Part shown: one piece after another, positions 10,872 to 19,590 of the stretch
How positions within the stretch are numbered: position 1 is the first letter of the stretch
Layout: every line of letters begins with the position of its first letter
NCBI RefSeq assembly: GCF_047675955.1
Contig: NC_132926.1
Location: 17,051,826 to 17,115,825, forward strand
Direction of reading: 5' to 3'
Origin: Chlorocebus sabaeus
Taxonomy: Eukaryota > Chordata > Mammalia > Primates > Cercopithecidae
Length of the DNA: 64,000 nucleotides
Notes under the pieces: generated by a model
The model's database searches: none
The model's input: the letters and a program-made list of their open reading frames with translations, nothing else
Told to the model about the DNA's origin: nothing
Made by a program: the position numbers and the translations under genes

Positions 10872-10889
10872 TGGTGCATTGGCCGGGAA
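10872..10889 (+). other. Primer-binding site, tRNA-Gly(GCC)
   Basis: TGGTGCATTGGCCGGGAA starts 2 bp after the 5' LTR. It is the exact 18-nt complement of the 3' end (with CCA) of mammalian tRNA-Gly-GCC. Minus-strand DNA synthesis of the parent virus would have been primed here. Most mammalian gammaretroviruses use tRNA-Pro; porcine gammaretroviral ERVs are a known glycine user. Confidence 0.93.
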
Positions 10890-10968
10890 AGGGGGTCGCC
10901 CGAGGACCCTCGACCCCTCCGGTGGAGACTCAACTGACCTGGGCCACCGACTGACGAACGGACTCTGT

Positions 10969-10974
10969 CAGGTA
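10969..10974 (+). promoter_or_regulatory. Candidate major splice donor
   Basis: CAG followed by GTACTT about 80 bp after the primer-binding site is a plausible donor for the spliced env transcript. It is a weak match to consensus, and other GT sites exist in the leader (for example near 11153). Confidence 0.35.
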
Positions 10975-11127
10975 CTTTCGTTTCGCTCTGTGCTCTGTTT
11001 GTCTTGCCGGCTAGCTCTGAGGAGTACTCCGTCTGAATAATCAAGTGGGGAAGGGGGACAGACGTGTCCGGCACCTTCCCCCTTGCGCCCCGGGGGACGC
11101 CCTGGTGGTTTTCGGGAGGAAAGCTGA

Positions 11128-11295
11128 CGACTCTGTTGGCCTCCTCAAATCGGTAGGCAGGTCGCCCCGCCGTCTGAATCTTTTGTAATCTTGTGGCGCC
11201 ACTCTCTGGCCGCACGGCTCCTCTGTGTTTGTTTGGTCACAGTGTTTATTGTTGTCATTTCGTCCTTGTGTGTGCGTGACTTTCTGGACGAAACT
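11128..11295 (+). other. Open leader in frame with gag, glycoGag-like
   Basis: After a TGA at 11125-11127 the gag frame stays open for 56 codons up to the gag ATG. It has no ATG of its own, but TTG (11191) and CTG (11206) codons are in frame. The segment from about 11218 to 11280 encodes a strongly hydrophobic stretch (LLCVCLVTVFIVV then ISSLCV), a plausible signal anchor. Murine leukaemia viruses make a glycosylated, membrane-inserted Gag from a non-AUG start upstream of and in frame with gag; this arrangement looks like that. There is no evidence of initiation here, and the T/G-rich leader could be hydrophobic by chance. Confidence 0.45.
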
Positions 11296-12886
11296 ATGGG
11301 ACAGACACTAACAACTCCTTTAGCCTTGACTTTGACCCACTTCCCTGACGTCCGGGCGCGAGCTCGCGATCTCTCCGTGGAAGTCCGTAAAAGACGATGG
11401 CAAACTTTCTGTTCGTCTGAATGGCCAACCCTCCAGGTTGGGTGGCCCCAAGACGGAACATTTGACCTCTCCATTATCTTACAGGTTAAAGCAAAAGTGA
11501 TTAATCCTGGGCCACAAGGACACCAGGACCAAGTGGCCTACATAATCACCTGGGAAGATTTGGTCTGAAATCCCCCTTCCTGGGTGAAACCCTTCTTTCA
11601 TTCCCCCTCCCCGTCCCAATCTACCCTCCTTGCCGTGGAAGCCCCAAAGAATCAGACTCCGGATCCTCCTAAGCCAGTCCTCCCTGATGGAACTCAGCAA
11701 GACCTCCTCCTTTTCGACCCTCCGCCTCCTCCACCTTATGCTTCACCCTCGTCCCTTACCCTATCCCCAATCCCTCCCACTACTCCCTCGGCCCCTACTC
11801 TTTCTCCAGCCCCCTCATCGGTCCCTCCCTCGACCTCGCCTCCCTCTCCAACCCCGCCCAAATTAACCCCTAGAATGCCGCCACCAACACCTCGTCTCCG
11901 CTTGTGGCGGACTGAAGACCCGGATGGCACTCCCACCTGGCAGTCTTCCCTTTTCCCCCTTCGCACGGTCAACCGCGCGATCCAGTACTGGCCCTTTTCT
12001 GCCTCCGACCTCTACAATTGGAAAACTCACAACCCCCCCTTTTCCCAAGACCCTCAGGTCTTAACCTCATTGATAGAATCCATTCTCCTCACCCACCAGC
12101 CTACTTGGGATGATTGTCAACAGCTTTTGCAGGTCCTTCTGACCACCGAAGAAAGGCAACGAGTCCCCCTGAGGCCCGGAAAAATGTGCCGGGGCCAGGA
12201 GGCCTTCCAACCCAGCTCCCCAACGAACTAGACGAGGGATTTCCCCTCACCCGCCCGGACTGGGATTATGAGACAGCACCAGGTAGGGAGAGTCTCCGAA
12301 TCTATCGCCAGGCTCTGTTGGCGGGTCTCAAGGGGGAAACGCCCCACCAATTTGGCCAAGGTAAGGACCATAATTCAGGGAAAGGACGAAAACCCGGCAG
12401 CCTTTATGGAAAGACTTCTGGAAGGGTTCCGAATGTATACCCCATTTGATCCAGAGGCTCTAGAACATAAGGCTACCGTGGCCATGTCGTTCATAGACCA
12501 AGCAGCACCAGATATTAAAGGGAAACTCCAAAGATTAGATGGGATCCAGACCTATGGATTACAGGAATTAGTCAGAGAGGCAGAAAAAAGTGTATAATAA
12601 GAGAGAAACCCCCGAGGAAAGGGAGGCCAGGCTAGCGAAGGAGCAAGAGGAATGGGAGGATCGAAGAGACCAAAAGAGAGATAAGCACTTGACAAAAATC
12701 CTGGCAGCAGTAGTAACGGAGAAAGGGTCAGGGAGACAGGGGGAGAAGCGGAGGCAGCCTAAAGTAGATAAGGACCAGTGCGCCTACTGCAAAGAACGAG
12801 GGCATTGGATCAAGGACTGCCCCAAGCGTCCTAGAGACCAGGAGAAACCTGCCCCTGTCCTCACCTTAGGTGAGGACAGCGAATAG
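11296..12886 (+). pseudogene. gag: gag (matrix, p12-like, capsid, nucleocapsid), disrupted
   Basis: Gag would form the virus particle. The ATG at 11296 gives an MGQ N terminus (myristoylation glycine) and the matrix domain, followed by a long proline-rich p12-like region with a PPPPPPY late-domain motif near 11718-11739. Capsid follows from about 11960, with a major homology region at 12370-12435. Nucleocapsid has one CCHC zinc knuckle (C-X2-C-X4-H-X4-C) at 12779-12820. The frame ends at UAG 12884-12886. Breaks: TGA at 11566-11568 (codon 91, same frame continues after it); a shift from frame 1 to frame 3 near the C run at 12165-12169; a shift back near the G run at 12332-12336; and a shift from frame 1 to frame 2 near the A run at 12584-12589. 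At most a 90-residue matrix fragment could be made. Confidence 0.95.
12884..12886 (+). other. gag UAG stop, gammaretroviral readthrough position
   Basis: UAG followed by GGGTGTCAAGG matches the place where gammaretroviruses read through UAG to make Gag-Pol. Here the protease frame is not the gag frame: a +1 shift occurs after the stop, most simply in the nine-C run at 12906-12914. Confidence 0.7.
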
Positions 12887-13799
12887 GGGTGTCAAGGCTC
12901 TGGAGCCCCCCCCCGAGCCCCGGCTAACTCTCTCTGTAGGGGGGCATCCCACCACCTTCTTGGTGGACACAGGCGCCCAACACTCGGTTTTGACCAAGGC
13001 AAACGGGCCCCTGTCCTCTCGTACATCTTGGGTCCAGGGGGCAACAGGAGGAAAAATGCACAAATGGACTAACCACCGGACAGTTAACCTTGGGCAAGGA
13101 ATGGTGACACATTCCTTCTTGGTGGTACCCGAATGTCCATACCCCCTTCTGGGACGAGATCTCCTAACCAAACTCGGAGCTCAGATCCACTTTTCCGAGG
13201 CAGGGGCCCAAGTGTTAGACCGAGACGGCCAGCCCATCCAAATTTTGACTGTGTCTCTGCAAGATGAACACCGGCTTTTTGACACCCCGGTCACCACCAG
13301 CCTCCCTGATGTTTGGTTACAAGATTTTCCCCAAGCTTGGGCGGAAACGGGAGGACTTGGGCGGGCCAAGTGTCAAGCCCCAATTATAATTGATCTAAAG
13401 CCCACGGTGGTGCCTGTGTCTATCAAACAATATCCCATGAGCCTAGAGGCTCATATGGGTATTCAGCAGCACATTATCAAATTTCTAGAACTTGGAGTTT
13501 TGCGACCTTGTCGCTCACCCTGGAATACTCCTCTTCTGCCAGTAAAAAAGCCTGGTACCCAGGATTACAGGCCCGTCCAAGATTTGAGAGAAATTAACAA
13601 AAGAACTGTGGATATCCATCCCACGGTCCCCAATCCTTACAACTTGCTCAGTACCTTAAAACCAGACTACAGCTGGTATACAGTACTGGACTTAAAAGAT
13701 GCCTTCTTTTGTTTACCCCTGGCCCCCCAAAGCCAGGAACTCTTTGCCTTTGAGTGGAAAGACCCTGAGAGAGGAATCTCAGGCCAATTGACCTGGACC

Positions 13800-13802
13800 T
13801 GA
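13800..13802 (+). other. In-frame TGA in reverse transcriptase
   Basis: TGA interrupts the RT frame between the TWT and LPQGFKNSPTLF segments. Open reading in the same frame continues on both sides, so this is a simple nonsense change. A CGA to TGA change by CpG decay is the simplest guess, not shown. Confidence 0.9.
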
Positions 13803-16071
13803 CTTCCCCAAGGGTTCAAGAACTCTCCCACTCTCTTCGATGAGGCTCTCCACCGGGACCTAACCGACTTCCGGACCCAGCATCCAGAAGTGACCTTGCT
13901 CCAGTATGTAGATGACCTCCTCCTGGCGGCCCCCACAAAGGAAGCCTGCATGCAAGGTACTAAGCATCTACTCCAGGAACTGGGTGAAAAAGGATACCGG
14001 GCATCCGCCAAGAAGGCACAAATTTGTCAGACCAAGGTAACCTACCTGGGGTACATACTGAGTGAGGGGAAAAGGTGGCTCACCCCTGGGCGCATAGAGA
14101 CTGTAGCTCGCATTCCACCGCCCCGGAATCCCAGAGAGGTGCGTGAATTCCTGGGAACTGCTGGGTTCTGTCGCCTGTGGATACCCGGTTTCGCTGAACT
14201 GGCCGCCCCCCTTTATACCCTCACCAAGGGAAGCACCCCTTTTACCTGGCAGGAGGAACATCAATTGGCTTTTGAGACTCTAAAGAAAGCACTCCTCTCT
14301 GCCCCAGCCCTTGGGTTACCGGATACCTCAAAACCTTTCACCCTCTTCTTAGATGAGAGGCAGGGAATTGCAAAAGGAGTCTTAACCCAGAAATTAGGGC
14401 CCTGGAGGAGACTGGTAGCGTATCTATCTAAAAAGCTAGATCCTGTAGCAGCCGGTTGGCCCCCGTGTCTCCGCATCATGGCAGCCACTGCCATGTTAGT
14501 CAAAGACTCTGCTAAGTTAACCCTTGGGCAGCCATTGACTGTTATTACTCCACATGCTCTAGAGGCCATAGTGCGACAGCCCCCGGACCGGTGGATTACC
14601 AATGCATGCTTGACCCACTACCAGGCCCTCCTATTGGACACAGACCACGTCCGGTTTGGCCCTCCGGTCACCCTGAACCCTGCAACGCTGCTGCCGCTAC
14701 CAGAACACCAACTGAGCCCTCACGACTGTCGGCAGGTGTTGGCAGAAACCCACGGAACGCGGGAGGACCTCAAGGACACAGAACTCCCAGACGCGGACCA
14801 CACATGGTATACAGACGGCAGCAGCTATCTTGACTCAGGTACCCAGAGGGCGGGAGCGGCAGTGGTAGATGGCCACACCACCATTTGGGCACAGTCACTG
14901 CCCCCTGGCACGTCTGCACAAAAGGCTGAGCTAATAGCACTAACAGAGGCCCTAGAGCTGTCCAAGGGGAAAAAGGCTAATATTTATACAGATAGCCCAT
15001 ATGCTTTTGCAACGGCTCATACCCATGGAAGTATTTATGAAAGAAGAGGTCTCCTAACATCAGAGGGGAAAGAAATCAAGAACAAAGCTGAAATAATTGC
15101 CTTATTAAAAGCCCTCTTCCTCCCACGAGAAGTAGCCATAATCCACTGTCCCGGACATCAGAAAGGACAGGATCCAGTTGCAGTGGGAAACAGACAGGCG
15201 GACCACGTGGCCAAGCAGGCAGCCATGGCAGAAGTACTAACCTTAGCCTCAGAACCCAACAAAACCGAGCAGGATGGACACACCTACACCCCAGAAGACC
15301 AGGAAGAGGCAAGAGCCATAGGAGCTATAGAAAACAAGGACACCAAGAACTGGGAAAAAGAAGGAAAGACAGTCCTCCCACAAAAAGAAGCCGTGACTAT
15401 GATCCAGCAGATGCACGCCTGGACACACTTAGGTAGCCGGAAGTTAAAAATGTTGATTGAAAAAACTGACTTTCTAATTCCTAAGGCAAGTACTCTAATA
15501 GAACAGGTGACTTCTGCCTGCAAAGTCTGTCAGCAGGTGAACGCTGGGGCTACTCGAGTGCCAGCAGGAATACGAACCCGTGGCAGCCGCCCGGGGGCTT
15601 ATTGGGAGGTGGACTTCACTGAAGTAAAACCTCACTATGCTGGGTATAAGTACTTACTAGTGTTTGTAGATACCTTTTCAGGATGGGTGGAAGCCTACCC
15701 CACCGGGCAAGAAACGGCACACATAGTAGCCAAGAAGATTCTGGAAGAAATCTTTCCTAGGTTTGGACTTCCCAAGGTAATTGGGTCAGACAACGGGCCG
15801 GCCTTCGTTTCCCAGGTAAGTCAGGGGCTAGCTAGGATACTGGGGATTAATTGGAAATTGCATTGTGCTTATAGACCCCAGAGCTCAGGACAGGTAGAAA
15901 GAATGAATAGAACAATAAAAGAGACCCTTACTAAATTGACCTTAGAGACTGGCTTAAAAGATTGGAGACGCCTCCTATCTCTAGCTCTATTAAGAGCCCG
16001 GAATACGCCTAACCGCTTTGGGCTCACTCCATATGAAATCCTCTACGGAGGACCTCCCCCTTTGTCGACCC

Positions 16072-16103
16072 TACTTGACTCCTTTTCTCCCTCCAACTCT
16101 AAG
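16072..16103 (+). promoter_or_regulatory. Candidate env splice acceptor
   Basis: A strong pyrimidine tract (ACTCCTTTTCTCCCTCCAAC) ends in TCTAAG at 16103, about 290 bp upstream of the env ATG. This is a usual distance for a gammaretroviral env acceptor. It lies inside the integrase C-terminal coding region. Not proven; another AG follows at 16114. Confidence 0.4.
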
Positions 16104-16390
16104 ACTGACCTGCAGGCCCGGCTAAAAGGACTACAAGCAGTACAGGCCCAAATCTGGGCCCCCTTGGCAGAACTGTACCGGCCAGGACATTCGCAGACCA
16201 GCCACCCCTTCCAGGTGGGGGACTCCGTCTACGTTAGACAACACCGTTCTCAAGGACTGGAGCCTCTGTGGAAAGGACCCTACATTGTTCTCCTGACCAC
16301 ACCCACAGCCATAAAGGTTGACGGAATCGCCACTTGGATCCACGCATCCCACGCCAAGGCTGCTCCAGAGACGCCCGGACCACCTGGGAC

Positions 16391-18208
16391 ATGGAGACTC
16401 CATCGCTCCGAGGACCCCCTCAAGATAAGACTCACTCGTACCTAACCCTTTACTCACTACTAGCCCTCCTTCCCCGCGTCGCTGACACCAAAAACCCCCA
16501 CCAACCTTTTAACCTAACCTGGAGAGTAACTAATTTTAATACCCATGAAGTCCTATATGAGACTTCACAAATTGCCCCTGTGGGAACTTGGTTCCCTGAC
16601 CTCTATCTCAACCTAGATAAAGTAGCAGGGGTAGATAACATGGAAGGGGGAGCATGGAGGAAACAGTCTAGAAGGGTGTCCATAAGCCGGAACGGGTTCT
16701 ATGCCTGCCCCGGATTCCGGACAGGAAAAATGAAACAAACTTGCGGGGATATAACTTCCCTGTATTGTGCTAGCTGGACTTGTGTAACTACTAATGATGG
16801 AGAATGGAAATGGGCCACAACACCATGGTACATATCCATGTCCTTTGTTAAGCCCTGCACCAGAACCCGGTATTCGGCCGATTGTAATCTGGTCTGCATC
16901 AAATTCAAAAAAGTGGCGAAATCTGATGGCCGCTGGATGTCAGGGTTAATATGGGGCCTATATTTACACCAAAAGCCACTGTTTGGGATCCCCATCCAAA
17001 TTAGGCTACCAGTCAGCCCTGCCTCAGCTCCTGTCTCAATAGGGCAAAACCCAGTTTTACCAGAAGCAAGGCTTCCTCAGCCGGAGGCCCCTCAGCCAAA
17101 GGCCCCTCAAGGCACTACCCTGCCCTTGAGTTCTCCGGGCTTAGGTGACAGGCTCCTTAATCTCATAAAGGGCTCTTACTTTGCCTTGAACCAGAACAGG
17201 CCAGAATCCACCTCCTCTTGTTGGCTGTGTCTAGCGACAGCCCCCCCTTATTATGAGGGCATTGCCTCCACTAATAATTTCACCAACTCCACTAATCCTA
17301 CTGGATGTGCATGGGATCAGCATAAAAAGCTGACCCTGGCTGAAGTTTCTGGGTCAGGAATCTGTATAGGAAAGGTGCCCACTAGCCATCAGCATCTCTG
17401 TGACAAGACTCTGACAGTGCCTAGCTCCAATCACTATTTGGTCCCTTCCGGGACAGACTGGTGGGCTTGCAACACTGGACTCACTCCCTGTGTATCCACA
17501 GCAGCGTTTAACCGCAGCACAGACTACTGCGTGTTAGTACAGGTTGTTCCCCGAGTATACTATCACTCTGGAGACTCCTTTGACCTCCGGTATGAACAGA
17601 AAGCTTATAGTAGACCCAAAAGGGAACCTGTCTCACTCACCCTCGCTGTAATGCTAGGAGTGGGGGTAGCAGCTGGGGTTGGGACCGGAACAGCAGCTTT
17701 AGTACGTGGTAGCTACCATCTGCAACAACTTAGGGCAGCCATGGATGAGGACCTTAGAGCCATAGAACACTCTATTTCAAAACTTGAAGAATCTCTAACC
17801 TCTCTGTCTGAAGTTGTATTGCAAAACCGGCGAGGACTAGAAATTGTCTTCTTAAAGGAAGGCGGGCTCTGTGCAGCCCTCAAAGAACAATGTTGCTTTT
17901 ACGCAGACCATTCAGGAGTGGTTAAAGATTCTATGGCAAAACTAAGAGAAAGATTAGACAAACGAAAAAAGGAAAGAGAGTCTCAACAAAATTGGTTTGA
18001 AAGCTGGTACAACCAGTCCCCTTGGTTCAGCACCTTAGTCTCCACCATCTTAGGCCCCCTTATCCTACTCATGCTCATCCTGACTTTCGGGCCGTGTATA
18101 CTTAACCGCTTGCTCGCCTTTATTAAAGATAAGTTAAACATTGTGCAGGCTATGGTCCTGACCCAACAGTACCAAGCCCTCAGGACAGAAGAGGAGGCTC
18201 AAGATTGA
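16391..18208 (+). CDS. env: env: intact 605-residue retroviral envelope glycoprotein
   Basis: Env mediates receptor binding and membrane fusion. The ATG at 16391 is chosen because it is the first in the frame and is followed by a hydrophobic signal segment (YLTLYSLLALL, about residues 17-27). Surface subunit: N-glycosylation sites from residue 41 (NLT), a Pro-rich hinge around residues 215-250, and CWLC at 277-280. The furin-type site RPKR lies at 408-411. Transmembrane subunit: a Gly/Ala/Val-rich fusion peptide just after the cleavage site, a heptad region, an immunosuppressive-like segment leading to CX6CC at 494-502, a membrane span around 546-575 and a tail resembling the protease-removed R peptide. 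There is no stop or frameshift over 605 codons, unlike gag and pol. The CWLC plus CX6CC pairing marks a gamma-type covalently linked Env. The start overlaps pol by 55 bp; expression would need splicing. Confidence 0.96.
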   Translation: METPSLRGPPQDKTHSYLTLYSLLALLPRVADTKNPHQPFNLTWRVTNFNTHEVLYETSQIAPVGTWFPDLYLNLDKVAGVDNMEGGAWRKQSRRVSISRNGFYACPGFRTGKMKQTCGDITSLYCASWTCVTTNDGEWKWATTPWYISMSFVKPCTRTRYSADCNLVCIKFKKVAKSDGRWMSGLIWGLYLHQKPLFGIPIQIRLPVSPASAPVSIGQNPVLPEARLPQPEAPQPKAPQGTTLPLSSPGLGDRLLNLIKGSYFALNQNRPESTSSCWLCLATAPPYYEGIASTNNFTNSTNPTGCAWDQHKKLTLAEVSGSGICIGKVPTSHQHLCDKTLTVPSSNHYLVPSGTDWWACNTGLTPCVSTAAFNRSTDYCVLVQVVPRVYYHSGDSFDLRYEQKAYSRPKREPVSLTLAVMLGVGVAAGVGTGTAALVRGSYHLQQLRAAMDEDLRAIEHSISKLEESLTSLSEVVLQNRRGLEIVFLKEGGLCAALKEQCCFYADHSGVVKDSMAKLRERLDKRKKERESQQNWFESWYNQSPWFSTLVSTILGPLILLMLILTFGPCILNRLLAFIKDKLNIVQAMVLTQQYQALRTEEEAQD

Positions 18209-18221
18209 GCCTCTTGGTCAC

Positions 18222-18236
18222 AAAAAGAGGAGGAAA
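18222..18236 (+). other. Polypurine tract
   Basis: AAAAAGAGGAGGAAA directly precedes the TG start of the 3' LTR. It is the expected plus-strand primer for reverse transcription. Confidence 0.93.
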
Positions 18237-18769
18237 TGAAAATAGAATTAGAAACTTAGAAACCTTTAGACTTTTAGACTTAGAAGCTTAGAAACTTATA
18301 GACTTAGAAACTCAGAGACTTAGAGACTTAGAAACTTAGAAGCTTAGAAAAGCCACACCAGGTGGCTATCTAAAAGCACCCACCCAACTACCAGGTGGCC
18401 ATCTAAAGCACCCGCCTGATGTCCGTGTGGCTATCTAAAACACCCACCCATATTCCTGGAACTCAAACAGAAGAACAAGTCCAGGAAATACCCCGTGCGG
18501 GTTCAAACCAGGTTCAAACCAACCAATTAGAGTAAGACATCTTGTTCAGGCCATAACCTGCTCCAATCATCTTGCGCCTCAAGCTTTGTGAATTTTTGTA
18601 GTTTTTGCCTTTATAAACTGTCTGTAACAAGCATTCGGGGTCCTGTGGCCAACTTCGGACATAGGACCCTAGCGCGCTAGCAATAAATCTCTCCGCTGTG
18701 ACTTCCGTGTCGAGTGGTCTCTCGCGGTGACCCCAGCCCAGGAAGGAATCTAAAAACTAGGTTCCTACA
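18237..18769 (+). repeat. 3' LTR (533 bp), complete
   Basis: Runs from TGAAAATAGAATT, directly after the polypurine tract, to CCTACA, with canonical TG...CA ends. It has one copy of the 24-bp U3 unit (18277-18300), the triplicated motif from 18362, TTATAAA at 18611-18617 and AATAAA at 18682-18687. Differences from the 5' LTR: nine substitutions, one 24-bp unit fewer and 13 bp more at the start. Confidence 0.97.
18682..18687 (+). terminator. Poly(A) signal of the 3' LTR
   Basis: AATAAA in R of the 3' LTR. Proviral transcripts would be cleaved a short distance downstream. Confidence 0.8.
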
Positions 18770-18773
18770 CCCC
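18770..18773. repeat. Provirus target-site duplication, right copy (CCCC)
   Basis: Second copy of the 4-bp duplication, directly after the CA end of the 3' LTR and followed by CAAGGTGCTGGG of the split Alu. Confidence 0.75.
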
Positions 18774-18814
18774 CAAGGTGCTGGGATTACAAGTGTGTGC
18801 CACCACACCTTGCC
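18774..18814 (-). mobile_element. Old Alu (AluJ-like), 5' end, beyond the provirus
   Basis: CAAGGTGCTGGGATTACAAG and the antisense Alu start (GCCACCACACCTTGCC) complete the Alu interrupted at 10325. Confidence 0.9.
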
Positions 18815-19590
18815 TAGAAACAGAATTATTGAATGAACTAAATCGTAGTTCTGCTAAATATAACTGAAAATAGTTCAGTTCAAGTTATCAAATTGGTAAA
18901 CATTAGTTGTTATAAATCCCTAGTATATGATAATACATAGAAATTGTACTGTATCCTTTTATACTTGTAAAGCATATTATGCTAAATTTTAAATGCTATC
19001 ACTAATTGTCCATTAAGTTATAGTCATATTATATCATCCAACTAAAAAAAAAAAAAACTGCTTCTCAGTCTAAAACCGCCAAAAGAAATAATTCAAACAA
19101 TAACACGTTTACATTTTTCAAATTTTATGGTTTCAGCCATCAGTGTAACAAACATGTACCATTACACATATCGTATATTTTATTATGTGCCATTAACCGT
19201 TCAGAACAAGTGGTTTATTCTCCTCTGAAAGTTGCTATAGGATAAATGTGTTGTGTTAGCCTACCCAGAACCATCTCTCCATCTTCTGTAAGCAGATGAT
19301 CTCATCATATTTCTTTCATTTGACTATAATTTTGGTGGGACACTTTTTTGAGGTACTGACAAAGGGATGGCAAATAACCCAAATTAGGTCAACCAAAATC
19401 TATCTCAGGAATTGTAAGCCTGAGTAAAATGAAGTAAGGATAGAAAACAGTTAGAGTTCATTTATTCTGACATTGGGACCTTGATGATTCTCTTCCTTTG
19501 TTTTAGATACTGATATCTGAGGAGTTTTCCTATTTCTAACTTTCTGGAAATCTGGTTGTTCTACTTTTCCATCCATTCCATGAGCTGCCC
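18815..19590. other. Intergenic DNA, nothing recognised
   Basis: AT-rich sequence with a short A run (19044-19057). No gene or family recognised. Confidence 0.5.

Larger units (their letters stand above)
10890..11295 (+). other. Retroviral leader (5' untranslated/packaging region)
   Basis: About 400 bp between the primer-binding site and the gag ATG. It is GC-rich with CTGACGAACGGAC-type GACG blocks, as in gammaretroviral packaging leaders, and contains a candidate splice donor CAG/GTACTT at 10971/10972. The end of the leader is open in the gag frame (see the 11128-11295 entry). The exact packaging signal cannot be delimited by eye. Confidence 0.7.
12887..16445 (+). pseudogene. pol: pro-pol (protease, RT, RNase H, integrase), disrupted
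   Basis: The polyprotein supplies the replication enzymes. The protease active-site triad DTG (within LVDTGAQH) is at 12966. Reverse transcriptase has the YVDD catalytic box at 13905-13916 and LDLKDAFF upstream. RNase H starts near 14780, with TDGSS, an AELIALTEAL helix, TDSPYA and a late RQADH. Integrase has an H-X3-H/C-X2-C zinc domain from about 15405, D (15612 region), D (15789) and E (15897) catalytic residues, and a GPY-type C terminus (WKGPYIVL). Breaks: a +1 shift just after the gag stop, in or near the C run at 12906-12914, and TGA at 13800-13802 within RT. From 13803 to TAA at 16443-16445 the frame is fully open. The 3' end overlaps env by 55 bp in another frame. Confidence 0.95.
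10326..18769 (+). mobile_element. Full-length class I (gammaretrovirus-like) endogenous provirus
   Basis: An 8.4-kb insertion carries two near-identical LTRs, a tRNA-Gly primer-binding site, a leader, gag, pro-pol, env and a polypurine tract in standard simple-retrovirus order, with no accessory genes. It is visibly more GC-rich than the host flanks. Gammaretroviral traits are a single CCHC zinc knuckle in Gag, a UAG stop at the end of gag with pol following, GPY/F-type integrase C terminus, an Env with CWLC and CX6CC, and a 4-bp target duplication. LTR divergence of 9/520 suggests a few million years. It may be a member of one of the gammaretroviral ERV families described in Old World monkeys or African apes, but I cannot assign the named family from sequence alone. 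Confidence 0.97.

Noticed and set aside
11736..11972. Gly/Glu-rich minus-strand open frame in gag
   Set aside because: It is the antisense shadow of the proline-rich p12-like region. The same holds for the other minus-strand frames within 10865-16995.
10326..18769. Assignment to a human HERV family or a named monkey ERV
   Set aside because: A tRNA-Gly gammaretrovirus this young is not known to me in human. I cannot choose among described monkey or ape families without a database search.
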